Source: Deltaproteobacteria bacterium RIFOXYA12_FULL_61_11
Lineage (GTDB): Bacteria; Bdellovibrionota_F; JAHFAK01; YA12-FULL-61-11
Direction: 5' to 3'
Assembly (NCBI GenBank): GCA_001799195.1
Contig: MGSU01000295.1
Location: forward strand, 1 to 7,283
Length of the DNA: 7,283 nt
Position 1 is the first letter of the stretch, and each line of letters begins with the position of its first letter. Positions 1 to 5,107 of this stretch are shown one piece after another. The notes beneath the pieces were generated by a model. It did not search any database. It saw only the letters and a list, made by a program, of their open reading frames with translations, and had not been told where the DNA came from. The translations under genes were made by a program, and so were the position numbers.

Positions 1-266
1 GGGGAGGTCTTCAAGTTGGATGACGCTGGAGATGCAGGTGACGAAGGCGTGCTCGATGGCATTTTCGAGTTCGCGGATGTTGCCCGGGAAATCATAGCGC
101 ATCAGCGCGGACAGCACGCGCTCGGAACAGGCGACGATTCTTCTGCCTTGGATGGCATTGAAGCGGTTCACGAAGTGTTGGACAAGCAGTGGGATATCCT
201 CTTTACGCTCCGCGAGGGGAGGAAGATCGATGGCAAACACATTGATGCGGTAGAAGAGATCGTTGC

Positions 267-288
267 GAAAGCGGCGGGAAAGCGGCGG
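267..288. repeat. Perfect 11-bp tandem duplication that frameshifts the sigma-54 activator
   Basis: The unit GAAAGCGGCGG occurs twice back to back (267-277 and 278-288). Eleven is not a multiple of three, so the second copy shifts the minus-strand frame of the NtrC-family gene. Removing one unit rejoins the sensor I region to the RNDLFYRIN segment in one frame. This points to a recent slippage-type duplication rather than gradual divergence. Confidence 0.9.
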
Positions 289-460
289 TGCCGGACCTCG
301 CGTTCGAGATTGCAATTGGTGGCAGCGAGAATGCGCACATCGATCTTCTGGGTTTCTGTGGAACCCAGGGGCTCAAATTCCCGTTGTTGCAGAACGCGCA
401 GCAGCTTAGCTTGAACCTGGAGCGGCAACTCTCTGATCTCATCCAAAAGGAGGGTTCCCC

Positions 461-465
461 CATTG
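461..465. repeat. Target site duplication CATTG, left copy
   Basis: CATTG directly abuts the left end of the insertion sequence, and the same five bases abut its right end at 2425-2429. Joining the flanks with a single copy restores the codons of the interrupted activator (GLAN-GGT). That confirms a 5-bp target duplication. Confidence 0.92.
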
Positions 466-490
466 CCTGGGTTTGGGGTGGGTAATCACA
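466..490. repeat. Left terminal inverted repeat of the insertion sequence
   Basis: It begins CCTGGGTTTGGGG and matches the reverse complement of 2400-2424 at 21 of 25 positions, with the outer 12 identical. The mismatches fall in the inner half, as usual for transposase-binding ends. Confidence 0.9.
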
Positions 491-541
491 CGCGTACGCG
501 CAGAGCGGCACTGGACAAGGGGGAGCGGGGATTCGGGAAAA

Positions 542-563
542 ATGGCGTGTGCCTACAGGATTT
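542..563. repeat. Subterminal direct repeat containing CCTGTAGGCACACG, transposase 3' side
   Basis: The stretch closely matches 2317-2338 in the same orientation, with one mismatch at each side of the perfect core CGTGTGCCTACAGG (546-559). It lies just downstream of the transposase stop, inside the insertion sequence. Related GTAGGCA(C/T) words sit at 2256-2263, 2324-2331 and 2401-2408, all in one orientation. The role is unknown; transposase or regulator binding is plausible. Confidence 0.7.
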
Positions 564-571
564 TTTGTCGA

Positions 572-2257
572 TTAGACGCGCGGCGTAATAGATAGTACTT
601 TGTTTGGTAAGTTGATTATTAGCTTATTCAGAACAGAAGCGGCCGAAGCGGAGGGTTCGTTTCGCTCAAAGAATTGGTGAGAAACCGTTTCGAAGCGAGC
701 GATCTGGAGTTGGCGCAGGAAGTTCCGGATACAGCGCCAGGTCTGTCCGGTTTCGTTCTCGGCCACTCGCTCGATGAGCAGGGCGAGCACGCAGAGTTTG
801 ACGTGGGTCTCGATGCGCCGTGGCACCCAGTGGTACATGGGGGTCAGGTGGAGCTGCACGGTCTTGAGCGAGCGGAAGCAGCGTTCGATCACCAGCAAAG
901 CCTTGTAACTCTGGGCGGCATCGGCGGGCGTCAGGGTGTCGTCATTGGTCTGCACCACCCACTTGCCGTCGTACTTGGTGGCCTCGTTCACCGCTTCGTA
1001 GTCCAGTTCCAGAGCCTTGTGCTTGGTCACCTTGAGGTATTTGCCATAGCGCCCGGAGGCTTTGAGTTCGATCGCCCATTGTTGGGTTGCCTCGTGGTTC
1101 GGATGACTGGCAAGTTTCTGCTCCAGTTCCACCAGAACTTGTTGGCGATGCCGTTGCTGGCGCTCCGCCTCGCGCGGGTTGTAGCACAAGAGATAGCGCT
1201 CCCGGCGCACGCCCTCGCCGACCACCGCCTCCTTGACGTGCAGGTTATCGGAGACTTTCTTGAAACGACCGGGCCGGGTGAGCACGTGGTCCTTGATAGC
1301 CTTGACGCTGCTCATCCGTGTGGCCAGTACATAGGTGCCACAACCACGCGCCAGCTCGAGCCTGTTGTCCGCTGAGTTCATGCCGGCGTCGCCCACGAAC
1401 AGGGCTCGGCCGAGCTTCCAACCTCGCAGGTCTTCCTTCACTTTGGCAATCGTGGTCGAATCCGTGGTGTTGCCCGGGAAGACCCAACTGCGTACCGGCA
1501 GACCGTCCCGGGTGACCGCCAGAGCCACGATGACCTGCGGAGCGAACCCGCCTTCTTTGGGGCGACCATACTGCCGGAGACCCTCTTCACCCTCCTCGTC
1601 CTCGTCTCCCTCGTCGATGCTGAAGGTCGCGGTCGTTGTATCGTAGAAGATGACGTCCACGTCGAGATTGAAGAGGTCCGCGGTGGTGAAGAACACTTGT
1701 TCCTCGATCGTGGCGAGGTGTCGGTACAGGAGGTCCATGGCCTCATACAGGTGCTCGAGCTTCAGCTCTTCTGTCCCTGGCAGATAGACCTTGTTCAGCC
1801 ACTCGATCCAGAGCCCCAACTTGGAGTTCGGTTCGCACAACCGGTTCGCGATCATGGCCAGGATCGCCCGATCGTAGGGTGTCCGGCAGTGGTCTTTCTG
1901 CATGGCTTCCCGCACGGCCTGGCCAATGCCCAGCCGCTCATAGAGCTGCTCGATGAGCAGCTGGGGGCCGTACTCGTAGGACCGCGAGAAGGAGAGGTCT
2001 TCCGGCAATCTGTCTCCCCCTTTTATCTTGCCGGAGCCCTCGGCCAAGGGGTCGGAGACTGAGAGCTTGCAGACGCGGGCAATGGAGCAGCACAACCGCA
2101 CCAGCGTGTCCCGGTCGAGCTGGTCGGCCCGGCCGAAGTTGTGGATGACCTTGGCTATGGGCTTCTTGGTCTCCGGATCCCGCTCGTTGTGGGCGAGCTG
2201 GTAGTAGGTCACCAGGGAGCCGTCGCTATTCCGGCGCTGAGTAGTGCGCAAGTACAT
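572..2257 (-). CDS. IS1634-family DDE transposase
   Basis: This 561-aa protein catalyses cut-and-strand-transfer of the surrounding insertion sequence through an RNase H-fold DDE site. It starts MYLRTTQRRNSDGS, a typical opening for this family. The likely catalytic residues are D206 (DVIFYDTTT), D290 (LFVGDAGM) and E458 (YKALLVIERCFRSLK). The last segment fits the IS4-superfamily spacing Y-2-R-3-E-6-K (Y451, E458, K465), except that Leu replaces the Arg. Between the two Asp residues is TRDGLPVRSWVFPGNTTDS, the conserved beta-strand region preceding the second Asp. A local acidic insert lies at residues 215-225. The frame is uninterrupted over the normal family length, so the enzyme may be functional. 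No strong ribosome site precedes the ATG (only AGG very close to it), which fits the weak translation typical of transposases. Family call is firm. Confidence 0.95.
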   Translation of the reverse strand: MYLRTTQRRNSDGSLVTYYQLAHNERDPETKKPIAKVIHNFGRADQLDRDTLVRLCCSIARVCKLSVSDPLAEGSGKIKGGDRLPEDLSFSRSYEYGPQLLIEQLYERLGIGQAVREAMQKDHCRTPYDRAILAMIANRLCEPNSKLGLWIEWLNKVYLPGTEELKLEHLYEAMDLLYRHLATIEEQVFFTTADLFNLDVDVIFYDTTTATFSIDEGDEDEEGEEGLRQYGRPKEGGFAPQVIVALAVTRDGLPVRSWVFPGNTTDSTTIAKVKEDLRGWKLGRALFVGDAGMNSADNRLELARGCGTYVLATRMSSVKAIKDHVLTRPGRFKKVSDNLHVKEAVVGEGVRRERYLLCYNPREAERQQRHRQQVLVELEQKLASHPNHEATQQWAIELKASGRYGKYLKVTKHKALELDYEAVNEATKYDGKWVVQTNDDTLTPADAAQSYKALLVIERCFRSLKTVQLHLTPMYHWVPRRIETHVKLCVLALLIERVAENETGQTWRCIRNFLRQLQIARFETVSHQFFERNEPSASAASVLNKLIINLPNKVLSITPRV

Positions 2258-2268
2258 GCCTACAGGTT
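2256..2268 (-). promoter_or_regulatory. AACCTGTAGGCAT repeat overlapping the transposase start
   Basis: This is a third copy of the CCTGTAGGCA word that also occurs at 546-559 and 2321-2334. Here it overlaps the transposase start codon and the likely -10 region. A protein bound at it could block transposase transcription or translation, so an autoregulatory operator is a reasonable inference. Nothing in the sequence proves it. Confidence 0.45.
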
Positions 2269-2293
2269 AAACATATACTACCTAGCATGTCAA
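2266..2293 (-). promoter_or_regulatory. Possible sigma-70 promoter of the transposase gene
   Basis: A perfect -35 hexamer TTGACA lies at 2293-2288 on the minus strand. The best spaced -10 candidate is TTTAAC (2271-2266, 16-bp spacer), which is weak. If used, the transcript would start within a few bases of the ATG and be almost leaderless. Only the -35 is convincing. Confidence 0.4.
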
Positions 2294-2303
2294 GCAGTAA
2301 AAG

Positions 2304-2312
2304 TTATCCACA
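2304..2312. promoter_or_regulatory. DnaA-box-like 9-mer TTATCCACA within the insertion sequence
   Basis: TTATCCACA matches the bacterial DnaA box consensus exactly. It lies about 50 bp upstream of the transposase start and 112 bp from the right end of the element. Some insertion sequences are known to use host DnaA at one end, IS50 being the classic case. A similar role here is inference only. Confidence 0.5.
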
Positions 2313-2316
2313 GGTC

Positions 2317-2338
2317 ATGTCGTGTGCCTACAGGTTTT
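2317..2338. repeat. Subterminal direct repeat containing CCTGTAGGCACACG, transposase 5' side
   Basis: This is the partner of 542-563 in the same orientation, 1,775 bp away and upstream of the transposase gene. Both copies lie inside the terminal inverted repeats, so they are internal to the element and are not target duplications. Confidence 0.7.
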
Positions 2339-2376
2339 GGCTGGATTTCGTGGTCCGATAGTTGATTTTCTTGCGA

Positions 2377-2389
2377 ATTTTCCGAAAAT
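2377..2389. repeat. 13-bp palindrome ATTTTCCGAAAAT near the right end of the insertion sequence
   Basis: This is a perfect palindrome around a central C, followed five bases later by another GAAAAT. It sits about 35 bp inside the right terminus, a usual position for auxiliary transposase or host-factor binding. No protein can be named. Confidence 0.5.
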
Positions 2390-2399
2390 ACCTCGAAAA

Positions 2400-2424
2400 T
2401 GTGCCTACTCAGCCCAAACCCAGG
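2400..2424. repeat. Right terminal inverted repeat of the insertion sequence
   Basis: Read inward on the minus strand it begins CCTGGGTTTGGGCTG and pairs with 466-490 (21 of 25 positions). It includes a GTAGGCAC word at 2401-2408 that recurs further inside the element. Confidence 0.9.
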
Positions 2425-2429
2425 CATTG
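2425..2429. repeat. Target site duplication CATTG, right copy
   Basis: This is identical to 461-465 and abuts the right inverted repeat. It codes part of the GLAN motif of the interrupted activator. Confidence 0.92.
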
Positions 2430-2551
2430 GCCAGACCAAAGTGGCCTGGCTTGTCGGTTCTCGCGTCGGTGAAAGCATCTTTGATGTAACGAAAAAGTTC
2501 TGATTCGATAAGATTCTCTGGCACTACAGCACAGTTGATAGCAACCAAAGA
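2425..2551 (-). pseudogene. Central fragment of the same NtrC-family sigma-54 activator
   Basis: The minus strand reads SLVAINCAVVPENLIESELF, then RYIKDAFTDARTDKPGHFGLAN, and stops at the insertion-sequence edge. The family equivalents are PFVAINCAA.PENL.ESELFG and the sigma-54-contacting GAFTGA loop. This is the segment immediately N-terminal to the Walker B region found at 1-465, so the two pieces are one gene split by the element. GAFTGA has become DAFTDA, with both glycines changed to aspartate, so this loop is unlikely to engage sigma-54. Similarity stops at about 2551, and the Walker A motif (G-E-S/T-G-T-G-K-E) is not found in the next 150 bp in any minus frame. The N-terminal half is therefore lost or moved elsewhere. 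The minus frame stays open to 2674 but with no family resemblance. Confidence 0.85.
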
Positions 2552-2572
2552 AAGAATCCCAAAAGAATCCCA
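2551..2572. repeat. Second perfect 11-bp tandem duplication, at the edge of activator homology
   Basis: AAAGAATCCCA is repeated exactly (2551-2561 and 2562-2572). It coincides with the point where similarity to NtrC-family proteins ends. It has the same unit length as the duplication at 267-288, though the sequence is unrelated. Removing one copy does not restore recognisable homology upstream. Confidence 0.85.
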
Positions 2573-2580
2573 GGTCGGAT

Positions 2581-2607
2581 TTCGAAGCATCGAATCGGTT
2601 TCGCGAA
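2581..2607. repeat. Small palindromes upstream of the HUH transposase gene
   Basis: TTCGA-AGCA-TCGAA (2581-2594) could form a 5-bp stem with a 4-base loop, and TTCGCGAA (2600-2607) is an 8-bp palindrome. They lie about 90-115 bp before the REP-associated transposase start. Such enzymes act on short hairpins, but these are small and could be chance. Confidence 0.3.
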
Positions 2608-2697
2608 TGTCGACAGGGGTTTTGCATGGAATCCCTAGAAGTTCAAAATAATAGACATGTCGTCTGCCTGGCATCGATCCTGCTGACTTCGCCGATC

Positions 2698-3507
2698 ATG
2701 AACGCAAGGGTCCCCCGGCATCTCCAATTCTCGGACGGCGCACTGCTGCACATGTACTGGCAGTGTACCAACCACAACAAGCAGTACCTCCTCGAGAACG
2801 ATAGTCTCAAAGAACTCTACCTTGAACTGGTAGCGAAGTACAAGAAGCAATACAATATCAAGCTATTGGACTATGCCCTCATGGGGAATCATCAACATCT
2901 CCTTGTACGTATCTCGACGGTCGTGAAGTTCTCGCGCTTCCTGCAGAGCCTGCACACCGCGTTCGCTCGGCGGGTCAATAACCATTATGGCAACACCGGA
3001 GCAGTGGTCGAAAACCGGGTCAAGGTTTCTGTGGTGGAGGAGACCGAGGAAGCGATCCTCGCCGTGCAGCGGTATCTCGCGCTCAACCGCTGGAACTGCG
3101 CCGAACGCACCCTACCGCGCGACTACCGTTTCTGCGGCTACAGCCATTACGCGGGTCTTGAGCGCGACGACCGAATCGATACCTCGGAGGCCTGGTTGGC
3201 CCTGGGCGAGACCGATGCCGAGCGTTGTGCTGCCTATCGTGAGATGGTAGAAGCCCACTGCCAAGAGCAGGGGAAACCCGCGCAGGAGCACGACTATCTC
3301 CCATCCTTCTCCAGAGCGGTGGTGGAGCAGTTCGTACAAGCAGTTTCAGACTCACGAGAGCATGACGACCTCCCGTCCTTTTACAGCGGCTCCCCAGACT
3401 ATTGCCGGACGCAGACCGAGCGGCTCCTCCAGGCTTTCCGCGAGCACAACCGGGCTCTTGCCGCTGCCCGGGCTCTGCGCCTCGATAGTTCCGACACGTC
3501 GAAATAA
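2698..3507 (+). CDS. REP-associated/IS200-like tyrosine (HUH, Y1) transposase
   Basis: This 269-aa protein belongs to the Y1 transposase superfamily, which nicks and rejoins single-stranded DNA through a 5'-phosphotyrosine. The HUH metal-binding motif is LMGNHQHLLV (H65 and H67). The likely nucleophile is Y126 in QRYLALNRW, where relatives usually read RYIxLNPVRA; here Arg replaces the Pro. FSRFLQSLHTAFARRVNNHYG and the RDYRFCGYSHYA segment match the core fold. Residues about 150-269 form a polar tail with a repeated EHD(Y/D)LPSF motif. The frame opens earlier, at an ATG at 2626 preceded by AGGGG, adding 24 residues. I chose 2698 because family similarity begins just after it, although no ribosome site precedes it. 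No IS200-type ends are visible, so it looks like a domesticated or solitary copy. It faces away from the broken activator. Confidence 0.85.
   Translation: MNARVPRHLQFSDGALLHMYWQCTNHNKQYLLENDSLKELYLELVAKYKKQYNIKLLDYALMGNHQHLLVRISTVVKFSRFLQSLHTAFARRVNNHYGNTGAVVENRVKVSVVEETEEAILAVQRYLALNRWNCAERTLPRDYRFCGYSHYAGLERDDRIDTSEAWLALGETDAERCAAYREMVEAHCQEQGKPAQEHDYLPSFSRAVVEQFVQAVSDSREHDDLPSFYSGSPDYCRTQTERLLQAFREHNRALAAARALRLDSSDTSK
3286..3381 (+). repeat. Intragenic duplicated motif EHDxLPSF in the transposase tail
   Basis: Codons 3286-3309 encode EHDYLPSF and codons 3358-3381 encode EHDDLPSF, 72 bp apart in register. The repeat is diverged at the DNA level but clear in protein. It marks a short internal duplication in the C-terminal extension, with no known role. 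Confidence 0.6.
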
Positions 3508-3803
3508 GACTGACCCTTCTTCCAGGTCAGCTCTTTGGTGATGTGCGAGGAAGGCCTTGGTGCGTCTTCTTTCTGGGCTAGCTCCGCTCTGCTTGCCGCC
3601 ATATCAGCCCGATGGTACCCTTGCCCGCATGAAGAGAGTTGTGGTGAGGGATGCGCGTGGAAAACGAGTCCGACTCTTCTGGCTATCTAGACTTCCCGAT
3701 ACCCCTCTAGGTTTACCCCGATGGCCACGAGGATCATCACGTTCCGCTAGGACCGAGAGATCAGCCGTAGACAAAGTAGATCGGTTACTCTTGACCTCGA
3801 TTT
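3508..3803. other. Intergenic region between convergent genes with no convincing coding sequence
   Basis: The region holds a small hairpin just after the HUH transposase stop (3510-3530) and an 8-bp palindrome AAGGCCTT (3551-3558). Short open frames on both strands have no recognisable motif or ribosome site. Neither of the converging genes has a clear U-tract terminator here. Confidence 0.6.
3510..3530. other. Hairpin CTGACC/GGTCAG downstream of the HUH transposase
   Basis: This is a perfect 6-bp stem with a 9-base loop, beginning three bases after the transposase stop codon. The following sequence is CTCTTT rather than a U-run, so intrinsic termination is doubtful. A recognition hairpin for the REP-type transposase is an alternative. 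Confidence 0.4.
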
Positions 3804-4424
3804 CTACTTCTTCAGTATGTCATCGATTCGCTTATTCACTTCGGTCCAGTTTACGATGCTCCAAAATCCCTCAATGAACTTGCCACGATCGTTCTTGTAG
3901 TCGAGGTAGTAGGCATGTTCCCAGACATCCAGGACCATCAGCAACTTGAAGGTCGGATAGACGTTGGTGTTGTGTTTCTCGATCTGCGAGATGATCGGTC
4001 TCATCGTCCCTTTGCAGAAAGTGAGCGCCGCCCACCCGGAGCCCTCGGTGCTATTTGCAGTTTGCGAAAACAGCTTACGAAACCGATCAAATGAGCCATA
4101 CTCCTCGTCGACTATCTTCGCAATGGTTCCCGACGGATTGCCGCCACCGCCCTTCCCAGCGGGGGCAAGGTTTCCCCAGAATAGCGAATGAAACACATGC
4201 CCTCCGATATGGAATGAGAGCTCCTTGAACGTTGCCTTCGGGTCGAAATCAGTACCGGCGGTCCGTGCATTGTCCATCTTCTGTAGAATGGCGTTTGCTC
4301 CGTTCACATAGGCCGCATGGTGCTTGTCGTGGTGCAGCTTCAACAGCTCTTCCGAGATATGTGGTGACAGCGCGTTGTACTCGTACGAGAGACTGGGCAG
4401 AACATACAGTTTCTTTTCTTCCAT
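3804..4424 (-). CDS. sodB: Fe/Mn superoxide dismutase
   Basis: This 206-aa enzyme converts superoxide to hydrogen peroxide and oxygen. The four metal ligands are visible: H31 in [13 protein letters not shown]79 in [13 protein letters not shown], and D166 and H170 in the signature [11 protein letters not shown]. There is no signal peptide, so it is cytoplasmic. The second-sphere positions that separate Fe from Mn enzymes read Gly75 (Mn-type, where Fe enzymes have Gln) and His151 (where Mn enzymes have Gln). That His, together with the [12 protein letters not shown] segment, recalls archaeal and cambialistic enzymes rather than the enterobacterial FeSOD. Metal use is therefore uncertain, and sodB is used in the generic sense. 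A strong ribosome site AAGGAGAG (4438-4431) sits six bases before the ATG. It is probably the last gene of the operon with wrbA and the hydrolase. Confidence 0.95.
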   Translation of the reverse strand: MEEKKLYVLPSLSYEYNALSPHISEELLKLHHDKHHAAYVNGANAILQKMDNARTAGTDFDPKATFKELSFHIGGHVFHSLFWGNLAPAGKGGGGNPSGTIAKIVDEEYGSFDRFRKLFSQTANSTEGSGWAALTFCKGTMRPIISQIEKHNTNVYPTFKLLMVLDVWEHAYYLDYKNDRGKFIEGFWSIVNWTEVNKRIDDILKK

Positions 4425-4430
4425 GGAATC

Positions 4431-4438
4431 CTCTCCTT
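4431..4438 (-). promoter_or_regulatory. Ribosome binding site of the superoxide dismutase gene
   Basis: AAGGAGAG with a 6-base spacer to the ATG at 4424 is the strongest Shine-Dalgarno in the window. It predicts high, independent translation of the dismutase compared with its operon partners. Confidence 0.75.
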
Positions 4439-4453
4439 CGTGAGTCGAGTACA

Positions 4454-4482
4454 GTGCCGCGCTGCGATTCAGAGCTCGGCAC
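4454..4482 (-). other. Intercistronic hairpin between wrbA and the dismutase gene
   Basis: GTGCCG and CGGCAC pair, then one mismatch, then GCT and AGC, giving a 9-bp stem with one internal mismatch and a 9-base loop. There is no U-run on the 3' side, so a terminator is unlikely. It could be an RNA-processing or stabilising element setting the level of dismutase mRNA relative to the upstream genes. Confidence 0.5.
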
Positions 4483-4495
4483 CGTCCCGTGTTAA

Positions 4496-5107
4496 CTAGG
4501 CTGACAGCTTCTTTGCGATCTGGGCGACATGCCCCCCCTGGAACTTCGCGGCCGCAAGCTCGTTCTCGCTAGGCATGCGCTCTCCCTTGCCTCCGGTAAT
4601 CGTCGTTGCCCCGTATGGTGACCCGCCAGTGATCTCGTCCATGCGGGTCTGTCCCAGAAACGTGTAAGGCAGCCCGACGATGACCATGCCATGATGGAGC
4701 AGCGTCGTGTGGAAGCTCAGGATGGTCGACTCCTGACCACCGTGCTGGGTCGCGGAACTCGCGAAGACGCTTCCGACCTTTCCGACAAGCTTGCCCTGTG
4801 CCCAGAGAGTTCCGGTGGTGTCGAGGAACTGACGCATCTGTCCCGCCATGTTCCCAAACCGAGTGGGCGTCCCGAAGATGATGGCATCAGCGTCAGCGAG
4901 GTCGTCGACGGTGGCCACCGGCACGTTCGCGAAGGACTTCTGCGCGTCCGTCGCGCCCATGGCCTTGACCACGTCGGGCGGCAGGGTCTCGAGCACCTGC
5001 TTGATTGTGAGATCGACGCCTGGCACCTCGCAGGCACCATCGGCGACAGCCTGCGCGAGTCGGTAGGTATGTCCATAGGTGGAGTAGAAGAGCACGAGTA
5101 CTTTCAT
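4496..5107 (-). CDS. wrbA: WrbA-type NAD(P)H:quinone oxidoreductase (flavodoxin fold)
   Basis: This 203-aa FMN enzyme reduces quinones by two electrons, avoiding semiquinone and hence superoxide formation. The flavodoxin P-loop that holds the FMN phosphate is [11 protein letters not shown] (residues 8-18). FMN isoalloxazine contacts are expected in GTPTRFGNM (79-87) and [10 protein letters not shown] (118-127), and the WrbA-typical [10 protein letters not shown] lies at 161-170. Length is normal for WrbA. The start at 5107 is chosen because [12 protein letters not shown] is the family N-terminus and AAAGGA lies 8-9 bases upstream; an in-frame ATG at 5200 would add 31 unrelated residues. Its ATG overlaps the TGA of the hydrolase gene (ATGA), implying translational coupling. 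No signal peptide is present. Confidence 0.93.
   Translation of the reverse strand: MKVLVLFYSTYGHTYRLAQAVADGACEVPGVDLTIKQVLETLPPDVVKAMGATDAQKSFANVPVATVDDLADADAIIFGTPTRFGNMAGQMRQFLDTTGTLWAQGKLVGKVGSVFASSATQHGGQESTILSFHTTLLHHGMVIVGLPYTFLGQTRMDEITGGSPYGATTITGGKGERMPSENELAAAKFQGGHVAQIAKKLSA

Larger units (their letters stand above)
1..465 (-). pseudogene. 3' fragment of an NtrC-family sigma-54 activator, frameshifted and cut by an insertion sequence
   Basis: This fragment encodes the second half of an AAA+ sigma-54 activation domain. Reading the minus strand from the insertion-sequence edge gives GGTLLLDEI (Walker B), [10 protein letters not shown]-like [20 protein letters not shown], then [16 protein letters not shown] (sensor I region). 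The frame then breaks. After the break, in another frame, come [52 protein letters not shown] (sensor II) and LEDLP at the window edge. The break lies at a perfect 11-bp tandem duplication. Deleting one copy gives a continuous [17 protein letters not shown], as the family requires. No stop codon occurs after the break as far as position 1, so the C-terminal DNA-binding region probably lies just outside. Family and domain are clear from the motifs; which regulator it was cannot be told, because the receiver or sensor domain is absent. Confidence 0.9.
466..2424 (-). mobile_element. Complete IS1634-type insertion sequence, 1,959 bp
   Basis: The element is bounded by terminal inverted repeats beginning CCTGGGTTTGGG at both ends and flanked by CATTG target duplications. 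It carries one transposase gene on the minus strand. There are 106 bp between its stop codon and the left end, and 167 bp between its start codon and the right end. The longer upstream end holds a DnaA-box-like site, a TTGACA hexamer and repeated GTAGGCAC motifs. A single DDE transposase, a size near 2 kb and a short target duplication fit the IS1634 family (IS4-related). Intact ends and an intact transposase frame suggest a recent and possibly still mobile copy. The exact IS name is not assignable from the sequence alone. Confidence 0.93.

Noticed and set aside
674-1375. Long plus-strand open frame of 233 codons
   Set aside because: It is antisense to the transposase and has no recognisable motif, as expected from GC-rich coding DNA read on the other strand.
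542-2338. The 22-bp direct repeats (542-563 and 2317-2338) as the target duplication of the insertion sequence
   Set aside because: They lie inside the terminal inverted repeats. The CATTG pair outside the repeats rejoins the interrupted gene exactly, so these are internal repeats.
2362-2390. Outward-facing sigma-70 promoter at the right end of the insertion sequence (TTGATT, 17 bp, AAAATA)
   Set aside because: The -10 matches the consensus at only two positions, and the element of interest here is the ATTTTC palindrome.
3399-3602. Minus-strand open frame MAASRAELAQKE...
   Set aside because: It overlaps the end of the HUH transposase on the opposite strand and shows no recognisable domain.
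3557-3877. Plus-strand open frame after the HUH transposase
   Set aside because: It has no ribosome site and no family features, its composition is rich in Arg and Ser, and it runs into the dismutase gene antisense.
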